From assembly GCF_009707865.1 (NCBI RefSeq), contig NZ_WMBA01000038.1, positions 1 through 64,000 of the forward strand: a stretch of DNA of 64,000 nt. Direction: 5' to 3'. Both the position numbers and the translations under genes were made by a program. Each line of letters begins with the position of its first letter. Positions within the stretch are counted from its first letter, which is position 1. The notes under the pieces were generated by a model, which worked only from the letters and a program-made list of their open reading frames with translations, searched no databases and was not told the origin of the DNA. Below are positions 17,009 to 24,869 of the stretch, piece after piece. The DNA comes from Amycolatopsis pithecellobii (lineage in GTDB: Bacteria; Actinomycetota; Actinomycetes; Mycobacteriales; Pseudonocardiaceae).

Positions 17009-17248
17009 CGCGAGTCCCACGTTCCGTGCGCGCGAGTTGCGCGTTGCGTGCGCGCGAGTTGCGCGTTGCATGCGGCCGACTTGTGCGTTCCGTGCGACGG
17101 GAACACGCAACTCGCGCGACGGGAACGCGCAACTCGCGGGGCGGGACCGTGCGACTCGCGCGACGGGACCGTGCGACTCGCGCGACGGGAACACGCAACT
17201 CGCGGGGCGGGAACGTGCGACTCGCGGGGCGGGAACACGCAACTCGCG
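17009..17248. repeat. 22-bp repeat array, inverted about its centre (array 1)
   Basis: Units recur every 22 bp. Four units read in the forward sense with core CGCGAGTTGCGCGTTCCGTG (starting 17009, 17031, 17053 and 17075). Seven read as the reverse complement, with core GGGAACACGCAACTCGCG (starting 17095, 17117, 17139, 17161, 17183, 17205 and 17227). The switch of orientation at about 17095 makes the array a long imperfect palindrome. It fills the gap between convergent genes (bS22 and the HAD phosphatase) and ends 17 bp from the latter's stop. A related array is at 38021. There are no unique spacers, so it is not CRISPR. Open frames through it encode only repetitive Arg/Ser-rich peptides. Confidence 0.9.
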
Positions 17249-17265
17249 CGGGCGGGAAAGCGGTT

Positions 17266-18144
17266 TCAGCGGCGGCGGTAGGCCATGCCTGCTGCGACGG
17301 CGCCCGCTACCGCGCCGGCACCCAGTACTGACGGGACGCCGATCTTCGCGGCTTTGCGGCCGGTGCGGAAGTCGCGGATTTCCCAGCCTCGGGTGCGGGC
17401 GATTTCCCGCAGGCCCGTGTCCGGGTTGACCGCCACCGCCGTCCCCACGACCGACAGCATCGGCACATCGTTCGACGAGTCCGAGTATGCCGTGCAGCGA
17501 CGGAGGTTCAGACCTTCCCGCGCGGCGAGGGCGCGCACGGCGTGGGCCTTCGCGCGGCCGTGCAGCAAGTCACCGACCAGCCGGCCCGTGTAGACCCCGT
17601 CGACGTGCTCGGCGACGGTGCCCAGCGCGCCCGTCAACCCGAGCCGCCGCGAGATGATGGCCGCGAGTTCCACCGGGGTCGCCGTCACCAGCCACACCCG
17701 CTGCCCGGCGTCGAGATGCATCTGCGCCAGCGCCCGCGTGCCCGACCAGATCTTGTCGGCCATCAGCTCGTCGTAGATCTCCTCGCCGACTTCGGTCATC
17801 TCCCGCACCGTCTTACCGGCCACAAAGGACAGTGCCTGCTCGCGGCTGGACGTGACGCTGTCCTGCGTCTCCCGCCCGCCGATGCGGAACTTCACCTGGC
17901 GCCAGGCGAAACCGGCCAGATCCGAAGTCGTGAAGTACTTGCGCGCGGCCAGTCCACGCGCGAAATGGAAGATGGACGCGCCCATCATCATCGTGTTGTC
18001 GACATCGAAGAACGCGGCCGCGGTCAGGTCCGGTGGCGCCGGCGGATGCGCGCTCTCCATCGCGACGGCGGCCTCGGCCGACGCTTCGCCGGCGAGCGTG
18101 GCGAGTCGCTCGAGTTCCGGGCCCTTGCCCTTGTCGCGCCACAC
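17266..18144 (-). CDS. HAD-IB family phosphatase (SerB1-like)
   Basis: A 292-residue haloacid-dehalogenase-type phosphatase of subfamily IB. The nucleophile motif FFDVDNTMM has Asp47 and Asp49; motif II is LVTATP, and motif III/IV is [13 protein letters not shown] hydrophobic Gly/Ala stretch near the C-terminus ([14 protein letters not shown]) may contact the membrane. M. tuberculosis Rv0505c (SerB1) is the positional ortholog; phosphoserine or lysophospholipid-type phosphatase activity is possible but not certain. The GTG at 18144 has AGGAGG about 9 nt upstream. Its end abuts repeat array 1. Confidence 0.87.
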   Translation of the reverse strand: MWRDKGKGPELERLATLAGEASAEAAVAMESAHPPAPPDLTAAAFFDVDNTMMMGASIFHFARGLAARKYFTTSDLAGFAWRQVKFRIGGRETQDSVTSSREQALSFVAGKTVREMTEVGEEIYDELMADKIWSGTRALAQMHLDAGQRVWLVTATPVELAAIISRRLGLTGALGTVAEHVDGVYTGRLVGDLLHGRAKAHAVRALAAREGLNLRRCTAYSDSSNDVPMLSVVGTAVAVNPDTGLREIARTRGWEIRDFRTGRKAAKIGVPSVLGAGAVAGAVAAGMAYRRR

Positions 18145-18193
18145 GCGGACCGCCTCCTGACTCGGGTGTCTCGGCCAAGCGTAGCGATTGACC

Positions 18194-19189
18194 TCAGCCG
18201 ATCCCCACCCCGGGAAGACCCGGGAGCAGCGGCGGAACGGAGATCAACGGCGGTGGCGGACTCGTCGTGGTGGTGGGCTGGCGCTGGCTCGTCGGCGCGA
18301 TCACCGGCCCGTCGATCGCCGGTGGCGCCTGCGTGCTCGGCGGTGGCGGGATGACGGACGCCGACGACGGCCGTACAGGTGTCGCGGACGTCGGGTTTTG
18401 CCGTGCCGGCAACTGTTCCCGGCTCGGCGGAACCGGGCGCGGCACCGGTGGCCGCCCGGCCGGGGTGGTGTCCGCCGGCGGCATACACGAGCCGGATTCG
18501 GGAATTGCGCCGAGCTCGTCGGTCTCGGTCGTGGTGATCCGGAAACAGTCGAGCCGGGCCATCAAGGTCTGCGCGCGGGCCTCGATCCGGTTCAGCAATT
18601 CCGCCGAAGAGGTGAACCGGCCGAGTGCCGCGGACGGAACGGCCGGTCGCGCGGCGAGCAGTTTCGCCTGCTGCGCAAGCGACCACGAGCGCAGTTGGAC
18701 GAGTTCGTCCCCACTGCCTTGCGTGGCCAGCCGGGTCAGCTCCGCCGTGCCCGCGGCCGCCTCGCGCTGGAAGTCCGCGAGCGTCGATTCGTACGCGACC
18801 AGCGCGGACGGGCCGAGCGCGGCCAGCTCGTCGAGCCGGTTCGAGGCGAACTCCAAATGCTTCTGTGCCTTGGCCGAATCGCCGAACGCCAGCCCCAGCT
18901 CGGCACTCTCACCGGCTCGTTTCACGCCGTACAACGCATCACCGGGCAGCGCACGGTCCGACAGCACCAGGCCGAGCCCGCTCAGTGCGATCACCAGCGC
19001 CACCGCCGCGGCCAGCACCTCGGCGAGGATGCGCCGGCGACGGCTGGGCCGGTCATCGTGGCGCAGCCGGCCGAGAATGGCGCCGCGCATGCGTTGCCGG
19101 GCCGCGGCGTCAGGCTTCGTGGCGTCACCGAGCTGACGCAGCCCGGAGATGACTTCCAGGTCGCGCCCCGACCACCTGGGTACGTCCAC
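18194..19189 (-). CDS. DUF5667 membrane protein, likely anti-sigma factor
   Basis: A 331-residue protein with a cytoplasmic N-terminus (1-50), one membrane span (about 55-77), a DUF5667-type extracytoplasmic helical domain ([23 protein letters not shown], in pieces [11 protein letters not shown] and SAELGLAFG) and a Pro/Thr-rich tail that could cross the wall. It follows a BldN-like sigma gene by 40 bp on the same strand. In Streptomyces the anti-sigma factor RsbN lies directly after bldN and is also a single-span protein, so by context this is the probable anti-sigma factor. Direct homology to RsbN is not claimed. Confidence 0.75.
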   Translation of the reverse strand: MDVPRWSGRDLEVISGLRQLGDATKPDAAARQRMRGAILGRLRHDDRPSRRRRILAEVLAAAVALVIALSGLGLVLSDRALPGDALYGVKRAGESAELGLAFGDSAKAQKHLEFASNRLDELAALGPSALVAYESTLADFQREAAAGTAELTRLATQGSGDELVQLRSWSLAQQAKLLAARPAVPSAALGRFTSSAELLNRIEARAQTLMARLDCFRITTTETDELGAIPESGSCMPPADTTPAGRPPVPRPVPPSREQLPARQNPTSATPVRPSSASVIPPPPSTQAPPAIDGPVIAPTSQRQPTTTTSPPPPLISVPPLLPGLPGVGIG

Positions 19190-19229
19190 GTTCTGTGAAC
19201 GACCGATGGGCCAAGTCAGTTACGGGCTT

Positions 19230-19868
19230 TCACCGCCACGCGGGCGGCAGGAGCTGACCCAGTCTCCGGACGGCCCGATGCTGCAACGCCTTCACCGCGC
19301 CTTCGTTGCGCTTCATGATCCGTGCGGTCTCCGCGAGTGACAGGCCCTCGACGAAGCGCAGCACGATGCACTCACGCTGGTCGTCGCCGAGCGCAGCGAT
19401 GGCGCGCAGCAGCGCTTCCCGGGTCGCGCTCGTCATCGCCTCCTGCTCGGGCCCGTCTTCCCTGATCGTCTGCCCGGCGAACGGCGCCGAGCCGGTCTCC
19501 GACACCTCGTCGGTGACGAGTTCGAGCTTGTACCGGCTCGACTTCACATGATCGAACACGAGGTTGCGGGCGATGGTGATGAACCAGGCACCGACGTCAC
19601 GGCCCTGGTAGCTGACCGACGTGATCCGGCGCAGCGCACGCAGGAACGTCTCACTGGTGATGTCTTCGGCGAGTTCACGATCGCCGAGCCGGAAGAACAC
19701 GTAGCGGTAGACGACGTCGACATAGCGGTCATAGAGCGTGCCGAATGCCGTGGTGTCGCCGCGCTGCGCGGCGTGCACGAGATCCCAGGACCCGGTCTCC
19801 TCCTCGGAGCGTGCGAGCGGCGTGCCGGCGCGCAGGCCCATGGGGCGTGCGGCAAGCCAGTTCGTCAC
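19230..19868 (-). CDS. ECF RNA polymerase sigma factor, BldN-like
   Basis: A 212-residue sigma-70 family factor. Region 2 (about 39-105) contains AFGTLYDRYVDVVYRYVFFRLGD and the core-binding LAEDITSETFLRALRRI; region 4 (150-205) contains DDQRECIVLRFVEGLSLAETA. It has no region 3, as in ECF factors. The sequence around SETFLRALRRI looks like the BldN/AdsA group that controls aerial development. GTG 19868 is chosen over 19874, because GAGGAG lies 5 nt before it. TATGCT (19926 to 19921) may be its -10. The downstream DUF5667 gene is the likely anti-sigma partner. Confidence 0.88.
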   Translation of the reverse strand: MTNWLAARPMGLRAGTPLARSEEETGSWDLVHAAQRGDTTAFGTLYDRYVDVVYRYVFFRLGDRELAEDITSETFLRALRRITSVSYQGRDVGAWFITIARNLVFDHVKSSRYKLELVTDEVSETGSAPFAGQTIREDGPEQEAMTSATREALLRAIAALGDDQRECIVLRFVEGLSLAETARIMKRNEGAVKALQHRAVRRLGQLLPPAWR

Positions 19869-20032
19869 GGCCACTCCTCTGTCCTGGTCCGAGTGATCAC
19901 CGCCACTCGGACGTCCAGGCAGCATACGTGTTGTTACCCGGAAGTAGGTAGTGGTCCCGGGTGCGGAGATGGGACGATCCGCGTGCGTCCCCATGACGGG
20001 GGAGGTGACAAGAAACGGGAGACACTGGGGTC

Positions 20033-21517
20033 ATGTCCAACGTCGCCGCTCTGCTTGCCGCGGGAGCCGCTCGCCGCCCGGACGCCGTGGCACTCGTCGA
20101 CACCTCCGCGCGGACGAGTTTCACCTGGTCACAGTTCGACGCCGCGGTCAACGGTCAGGCCGGGAAGCTGCGCGAGCACGGCGTGACGGCCGGTGACCGG
20201 GTCGTGTTGCGGCTGCCGACCTCCGCCGACTTCGCGATCGCGCTGTTCGCTGTCGCCAGGGTCGGTGCGATCGCGGTGCCGGTTTCTCCCACCGCGCCAG
20301 GAGCCGAGCTCACCACCGTCACCGGGCACAGCGGCGCGCGGTTCGTCATCAGCCGGGACGCCGGCGACGTCCGTCCCGATGTGCCGGTCCTGACGCCTTC
20401 GACCGAACCGGGCGAGCCGATCGCGGCGGTCGGCGGGGGCGAGGACATCGCGGTGCTGTCCTACACCTCCGGCACCACCGGACCGTCCCGCGGCGTGATG
20501 CTGTCCCACCGGGCACTGGTGGCGAATGTCGAACAGCTGGAGGCTGTGCCCGGCACGCTCCGGCACGGCGACCGGGTCTTCATCGCGATCCCGCTGTTCC
20601 ACGTCTACGGTCTCGGCCCCGGTCTGCTGCACTCGGTGGCGGTCGGTGCGACCGTCGTGCTCGCCGAGCGGTTCGACGTGGTCAAAGCCCTCGAAGTGTG
20701 TGCGGCGCACCGGATCACGGCGATCGGCGGGGTGCCCGCCATGTACGCCGAGTTCGCCCGCATGCCTGCCGAGGAACTGGGCGCGGGACTCGCCTCGATT
20801 CGCTTGCTCAACTCGGGCGCGGCGCCGCTGCATCCGAAGGTGCTCGCGACCATCCGGGAGAAGACCGGGCTCGCGATCTTCGAGGGCTACGGGCTCACCG
20901 AAGCCGCGCCGGCGGTCACATCCACGCTGGTTACGGGGTACGCGAAGCCCGGATCGGTCGGGCGGGCGCTGCCGGGGATCGAGCTGCGGCTGGTCGAGTC
21001 GGACGGGGTCGCCGGGCCGGTCCCGCTGGATCCGGACGATCTCGACGACGCGTTCGCCGCCGACGATGCCGGCGCGGGGCTGGTGTCGTTGCGTGGCGCG
21101 AACCTGTTTTCCGGGTACTGGCCCGACGGTGCGCACGGGCCGGGGGAGGACGGCTGGTTCCGCACCGGCGACGTCGGTTACCTCGACACCGACGGCGATC
21201 TGCACCTGATCGACCGGGCGAACGACCTGATCATCGTCAACGGTTTCAACGTGTTCCCGCACGAGGTCGAGGAGGTCATCTCGGCGCTGCCCGAGGTCGC
21301 GGAAGTCGCGGTGGTGGGCGTGCTCGACGACCGCAGCGGCGAGTCCGTCAAGGCCGTTGTCGTTCCGGCACAAGGGGTTTCGCTTTCGGAGCAGCAGGTC
21401 GTGGACCACTGCGCCGGGCAGCTCGCCGGGTACAAGGTGCCGCGCACGGTCGAGTTCGCCGAGGCGCTCCCGCATTCGGCGACCGGGAAACTGCGGCGCG
21501 GTAACGTCGGGGCATGA
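20033..21517 (+). CDS. Acyl-CoA synthetase (AMP-binding)
   Basis: A 494-residue ANL-superfamily adenylating enzyme. The phosphate-binding loop is SYTSGTTGPSRG (143-154), followed by IPLFHVYGLG, GYGLTEAAPAV (motif A5), WFRTGDVGYLDTDG (A7) and the hinge with RANDLIIVNGFNVFP, ending in ATGKLRRG with the catalytic lysine. It activates a carboxylic acid, probably a fatty acid, to an acyl-CoA through an acyl-adenylate. The exact substrate is not predictable. Its stop overlaps the glutaredoxin start (ATGA). Confidence 0.92.
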   Translation: MSNVAALLAAGAARRPDAVALVDTSARTSFTWSQFDAAVNGQAGKLREHGVTAGDRVVLRLPTSADFAIALFAVARVGAIAVPVSPTAPGAELTTVTGHSGARFVISRDAGDVRPDVPVLTPSTEPGEPIAAVGGGEDIAVLSYTSGTTGPSRGVMLSHRALVANVEQLEAVPGTLRHGDRVFIAIPLFHVYGLGPGLLHSVAVGATVVLAERFDVVKALEVCAAHRITAIGGVPAMYAEFARMPAEELGAGLASIRLLNSGAAPLHPKVLATIREKTGLAIFEGYGLTEAAPAVTSTLVTGYAKPGSVGRALPGIELRLVESDGVAGPVPLDPDDLDDAFAADDAGAGLVSLRGANLFSGYWPDGAHGPGEDGWFRTGDVGYLDTDGDLHLIDRANDLIIVNGFNVFPHEVEEVISALPEVAEVAVVGVLDDRSGESVKAVVVPAQGVSLSEQQVVDHCAGQLAGYKVPRTVEFAEALPHSATGKLRRGNVGA

Positions 21518-21759
21518 CGGTGACCGTGATGACCCGGCAGGGTTGCCACCTGTGTGAGCAGGCCGAGCAGGACGTCGAGCGGATCTGCGGCGAGCTCGGC
21601 GTCGCGTGGACCACGGCCGATGTGGACTCGGACCCGGAGTGGCGCGCGGAGTACGGCGATCATGTGCCGGTGATCCTGATCGACGGGGTCGAGCACGGGT
21701 ACTGGCGCGTCGAGGAAGACCGGCTCCGTAAGGCTCTCGTAACCAGCACCCCACGGTGA
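21514..21759 (+). CDS. Glutaredoxin-like protein
   Basis: An 81-residue thioredoxin-fold protein with the active site QGCHLCEQA (CxxC at 11-14), the cis-proline segment HVPVILIDG and a C-terminal helix. It matches Rv0508, which also precedes hemA. In an organism using mycothiol it is more likely a mycoredoxin-like or thioredoxin-like dithiol reductant than a glutathione-dependent enzyme, which is inference. It overlaps the acyl-CoA synthetase gene by 4 bases. Confidence 0.9.
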   Translation: MTVTVMTRQGCHLCEQAEQDVERICGELGVAWTTADVDSDPEWRAEYGDHVPVILIDGVEHGYWRVEEDRLRKALVTSTPR

Positions 21760-21788
21760 TTTAGCCGCGTCGCGCCAACAATGAGCAG

Positions 21789-23318
21789 GTGAGCACCGAG
21801 CTGGGTGAAGCGCCCGCCGAAGCGCCGCAGCGGCTGCCCGCGGCCGTCGCAGGACTGACCGGTGTGCTGGCGCTCGTCGCGGCACTGGGCGCCGGGCATC
21901 TCGTGGCGGCGTTCGTCGGCATCGGTGCCTCGCCGTATCTCGCCGTGGGCAACGCCGCGATCGACCTGACGCCCACGTGGCTCAAGGACTTCGCGGTCAG
22001 CGCGTTCGGCACGAACGACAAACCGGTGCTGCTCGCCGGGATGGCCGTGGTGATGGTGCTGCTCGCGGTCGTCGCCGGCCTGCTCTCGCGCGAGCGGCCG
22101 TGGCCGGGGCAGCTGATCATCGCCGTGTTCGGTGTCGTCGGGTGCCTGGCCGTGTGGAGCCGCCCCGACCTCGGGCAGGCCGCGCTCATCGCCCCGCTGG
22201 TGAGTCTCGCCGCTGGTGTACTGGCGTTCCGCTGGCTGCATCACGCGGCGTTGACCCGCGGTGTCTCCGCGAGCCGCAGGCAGTTCCTCGTCACCGCCGT
22301 CGTGGCCGGAGTCGCCGGCTTGGTCGGGCAATGGGCCGGTACGCGGAAGGATGCCGGCAGTTCGCGCGCGGCGATCGGCCCGCTCGTCCCCGCGCAGCCC
22401 GCGCCGCCGGTGCCGGCCGACGCGGATTTCGCCAAGCTCGGCACCCCGCCGTTCATCACGCCGAACGGTGACTTCTACCGGATCGACACGGCGCTGGTCG
22501 TGCCGCAGCTGCCCGCCCAGGACTGGAGCCTGCGCATTCACGGCATGGTCGACCGCGAACTCACGTTCAGCTACGACGACATCCGCCGCCGTCCGCTCGT
22601 CGAGCGTGTTGTGACGTTGTGCTGTGTGTCGAACCCGGTAGGCGGGCCGTACATTTCGACGTCCCGGTTCGTGGGCGTGGACCTGGCGGAACTGCTCACC
22701 GAGGCGGGTGTTCAGCGGGGCGCGCAGCAGCTGTTCTCGACCAGTACCGACGGGTTCACTGCGGGCACGCCGGTGTCGACGATCATGGAGCCCGGCCGTG
22801 GCGCGATGCTCGCGATCGGGATGAACGGTGAGCCGCTGCCGATCGAACACGGCTTCCCGGCGCGCCTGGTCGTGCCGGGGCTGTACGGCTACGTTTCGGC
22901 CACGAAATGGGTCACCGACCTGGAACTGACGACGTGGGACGCGAAGCAGGCGTACTGGCTGCAGCGCGGCTGGGCGGAGCAGGGGCCGATCAAGACGGAG
23001 TCCCGGATCGACGCGCCGGACGGCGGAGTGGCGGCGGGCAAGGTGCGGGTCGCGGGGATCGCGTGGGCGCAGCACACCGGGATCGACAAGGTCGAGGTGC
23101 GGCTCGACAGCGGGCCGTGGCAGCAGGCGGTGCTGTCGGCTGAGGTCACGACGGACACGTGGCGGATGTGGTGGGCCGAGCTCGACGCGGCACCGGGCCC
23201 GCACAGCGCGACGGTCCGCGCCACCGACCGCTCCGGCTACACCCAGACCGACCGGCTCGCCGACGTCGTCCCCGACGGTGCGACCGGCTGGCACACCATC
23301 ACGTTCACCGCGCACTGA
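21789..23318 (+). CDS. Membrane-anchored sulfite-oxidase-like molybdoprotein
   Basis: A 509-residue protein with four N-terminal membrane spans (within 15-150), then a twin-arginine-like SRRQFLVTAVVAG followed by a fifth span (about 165-185). An extracytoplasmic sulfite-oxidase catalytic domain follows (about 225-410), with VERVVTLCCVSNPVGG in which Cys278 or Cys279 should bind molybdenum, then a Mo-co dimerisation domain at the C-terminus. The electron acceptor and substrate are unknown; similar actinobacterial proteins are annotated only as molybdopterin-dependent oxidoreductases. The start is GTG 21789, with AACAAT 6 nt upstream. Confidence 0.88.
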   Translation: MSTELGEAPAEAPQRLPAAVAGLTGVLALVAALGAGHLVAAFVGIGASPYLAVGNAAIDLTPTWLKDFAVSAFGTNDKPVLLAGMAVVMVLLAVVAGLLSRERPWPGQLIIAVFGVVGCLAVWSRPDLGQAALIAPLVSLAAGVLAFRWLHHAALTRGVSASRRQFLVTAVVAGVAGLVGQWAGTRKDAGSSRAAIGPLVPAQPAPPVPADADFAKLGTPPFITPNGDFYRIDTALVVPQLPAQDWSLRIHGMVDRELTFSYDDIRRRPLVERVVTLCCVSNPVGGPYISTSRFVGVDLAELLTEAGVQRGAQQLFSTSTDGFTAGTPVSTIMEPGRGAMLAIGMNGEPLPIEHGFPARLVVPGLYGYVSATKWVTDLELTTWDAKQAYWLQRGWAEQGPIKTESRIDAPDGGVAAGKVRVAGIAWAQHTGIDKVEVRLDSGPWQQAVLSAEVTTDTWRMWWAELDAAPGPHSATVRATDRSGYTQTDRLADVVPDGATGWHTITFTAH

Positions 23319-23349
23319 GCGGGTGCATGCAGGTAAGAATGCCTGTGTG

Positions 23350-23475
23350 GTGAGCATCGAAATTCGGGAGGTTGGCGGCGCCTACTCGTCCGAAACGGGA
23401 GAAGCCGCCCCGATGATCGCCGAGCTTCGCGCGGAACGTGATCGACGGAACGCCTCGACGCATGATCGTCATTGA
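23350..23475 (+). CDS. Short putative VapB-like antitoxin
   Basis: A 41-residue frame (VSIEIREVGG at the start, MIAELRAERDRR near the end) that overlaps the PIN toxin start by 14 bases. The C-terminal Leu/Arg/Glu-rich helix resembles the tail of VapB antitoxins, but typical VapB proteins are 70-90 residues and carry a ribbon-helix-helix or AbrB domain, which is missing or shortened here. It may be a truncated antitoxin. Support comes mainly from the coupled position ahead of a VapC-like gene. Confidence 0.45.
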   Translation: MSIEIREVGGAYSSETGEAAPMIAELRAERDRRNASTHDRH

Positions 23476-23887
23476 CGCGTCACAGCTGGTCGAGGCGCTG
23501 GTCAACGACAGCGTCCTTGGCGACCTGGCGCAATCGGCGTTGAACGCCGACCCCCGCTGGGTAGCGCCCGAACCCCTTCGCGTCGAGGCCACTTCCGCGA
23601 TCAGGGGTCTTTTGCTTGCGAAGAGGATCAGCGGAGAGCGCGCCGACACCGCCGTGAGCACCCTCAACCAGCTCACGGTGGGCTATGCGGCTTGGGCTGA
23701 GGTTGCCGACCGAGTGTGGGAACTGCGGCACAACCTGACGCCCTATGACGCCGCGCACATCGCACTCGCCGAGGCGAGGGGCTGCAATCTCGTTACTACC
23801 GACTGGAAACTGTCCGACTGCTCCGCCGGTCGCTGTCAGGTTGATGTCGTCGGCGCTCCCGCACCTGCGCCTCGAGCGGGGATCTGA
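23462..23887 (+). CDS. PIN domain ribonuclease, VapC-like toxin
   Basis: A 141-residue PIN domain protein with the four acidic residues expected for a metal-dependent RNase: Asp5 (IVIDASQLV), Glu42 (RVEATSAI), Asp96 (TPYDAAHIALA) and Asp114 (VTTDWKL). Length and spacing fit VapC. It is preceded by, and overlaps, a short antitoxin-like frame. I chose ATG 23462 because VapC proteins start with this hydrophobic strand. It lies just upstream of the rex promoter and is probably not part of that operon. Confidence 0.88.
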   Translation: MIVIDASQLVEALVNDSVLGDLAQSALNADPRWVAPEPLRVEATSAIRGLLLAKRISGERADTAVSTLNQLTVGYAAWAEVADRVWELRHNLTPYDAAHIALAEARGCNLVTTDWKLSDCSAGRCQVDVVGAPAPAPRAGI

Positions 23888-23936
23888 GCGGCACTGAGCC
23901 CGATTGTGTCTCTGGTCATGCCCGCGACCAGCGACT

Positions 23937-23954
23937 TTGTGCCTGCGTTCACAA
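23937..23954. promoter_or_regulatory. Rex operator upstream of rex-hemACD
   Basis: TTGTGCCTGCGTTCACAA, 18 bp, matches the actinobacterial Rex operator (TTGTG-N8-CACAA). Its TTGTGC half lies exactly where the -35 hexamer should be, 17 bp before the TACCGT -10 box at 23960, so bound Rex would block polymerase. Rex binding to its own promoter is established in Streptomyces; here it is inferred from the match. Confidence 0.85.
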
Positions 23955-23965
23955 GTGGCTACCGT
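23937..23965 (+). promoter_or_regulatory. rex-hemACD promoter
   Basis: The -35 TTGTGC (23937-23942), a 17-bp spacer and the -10 TACCGT (23960-23965) put transcription start near 23972 and give a leader of about 88 nt before rex. The -35 is contained in the Rex operator. Confidence 0.65.
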
Positions 23966-24059
23966 ATGGCTTACCCCCCGCGCGGCACGGTATCGAACCG
24001 GAGTTCGTCCGCCGGGTCAAGGAAAAGTTTCCGATGGTGACGGTGACGAGGAGGCCGGC

Positions 24060-24869
24060 GTGGCGGTACGGCGTGGCCGACGAAACGGCGCCAGATCCGA
24101 CGACGCTGTCGACCTCGGCGCTTCTAAGATCACTGCCGACAACGCACCCACCGCCGAAATGCCTGCCGTGACCGACGGGGCCGATCCGGTCGTCCGCGTG
24201 AAGTCGATTCCCGAGGCCGCCGTCGCCCGCCTCGCGGTGTACCTGCGGGTGCTGTCCGCCATGGCCGAGCAGGGCGCGACCACGGTCGCCAGCGAGGAGC
24301 TCTCGGCCGCCGCCGGGGTCAACTCCGCCAAGCTGCGCAAGGACTTGTCGTATCTGGGCTCATACGGCACCCGCGGCGTCGGCTACGAGGTGCAGGTGCT
24401 CGTCGGCCAGATCGAGCGCACACTCGGGCTCACCCGCCAGCACAAGGTCGCCGTGGTGGGAATCGGGAACCTGGGGCACGCGTTGGCCAATTACGGCGGA
24501 TTCCCCGGCCGGGGTTTCCCCGTTGAAGCGCTGTTCGACGTGGACGCCGACCTGATCGGCATCCCGGTCGGCGGGATCCCGGTCTCGCATCTGGACGACA
24601 TCCCCCAGGTGTGCGCGGATCGCGGCATCTCCATCGGCGTGATCGCGACGCCGCCGACCGCGGCACAGTCGGTATGCGATCGCTTGGTCTCCGGCGGCGT
24701 GCAGTGCATCCTGAACTTCGCGCCCGTGGTGTTGCAGGTACCGGAGCACATCGAGGTCCGGAAGGTGGACCTCGCCGTGGAGCTGCAGATCCTGTCCTTC
24801 CACGTGGCGCGGCGCGCGGACGAGAACAACGGCGCCCACCCGGTGGGCAACGGAATGGTGGTGCGGTAA
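24060..24869 (+). CDS. rex: Redox-sensing transcriptional repressor Rex
   Basis: Rex senses the NADH/NAD+ ratio: NADH releases it from DNA, derepressing respiratory and haem genes. The 269-residue protein has an N-terminal winged helix (about 50-118; VNSAKLRKDLSYLGSYG is the recognition region, in pieces SAKLRKDL and YLGSYGTRGVGY) and a Rossmann domain with VVGIGNLGHAL. An extra unstructured N-terminus of about 45 residues precedes the DNA-binding domain. GTG 24060 has GAGGAGG (24048-24054) 5 nt upstream. A Rex operator precedes the gene and two more precede nuoA. hemA starts one base after its stop, as in Streptomyces rex-hemACD. Confidence 0.95.
   Translation: MAVRRGRRNGARSDDAVDLGASKITADNAPTAEMPAVTDGADPVVRVKSIPEAAVARLAVYLRVLSAMAEQGATTVASEELSAAAGVNSAKLRKDLSYLGSYGTRGVGYEVQVLVGQIERTLGLTRQHKVAVVGIGNLGHALANYGGFPGRGFPVEALFDVDADLIGIPVGGIPVSHLDDIPQVCADRGISIGVIATPPTAAQSVCDRLVSGGVQCILNFAPVVLQVPEHIEVRKVDLAVELQILSFHVARRADENNGAHPVGNGMVVR

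Noticed and set aside
17009-17248. CRISPR array
   Set aside because: No unique spacers: units abut with an exact 22-bp period, orientation flips, and there are no cas genes.
16060-17250. Long frames on both strands with repeated Arg/Ser/Thr-rich peptides through 17009-17248
   Set aside because: Products of the 22-bp array read in different frames; no start signals or domains.
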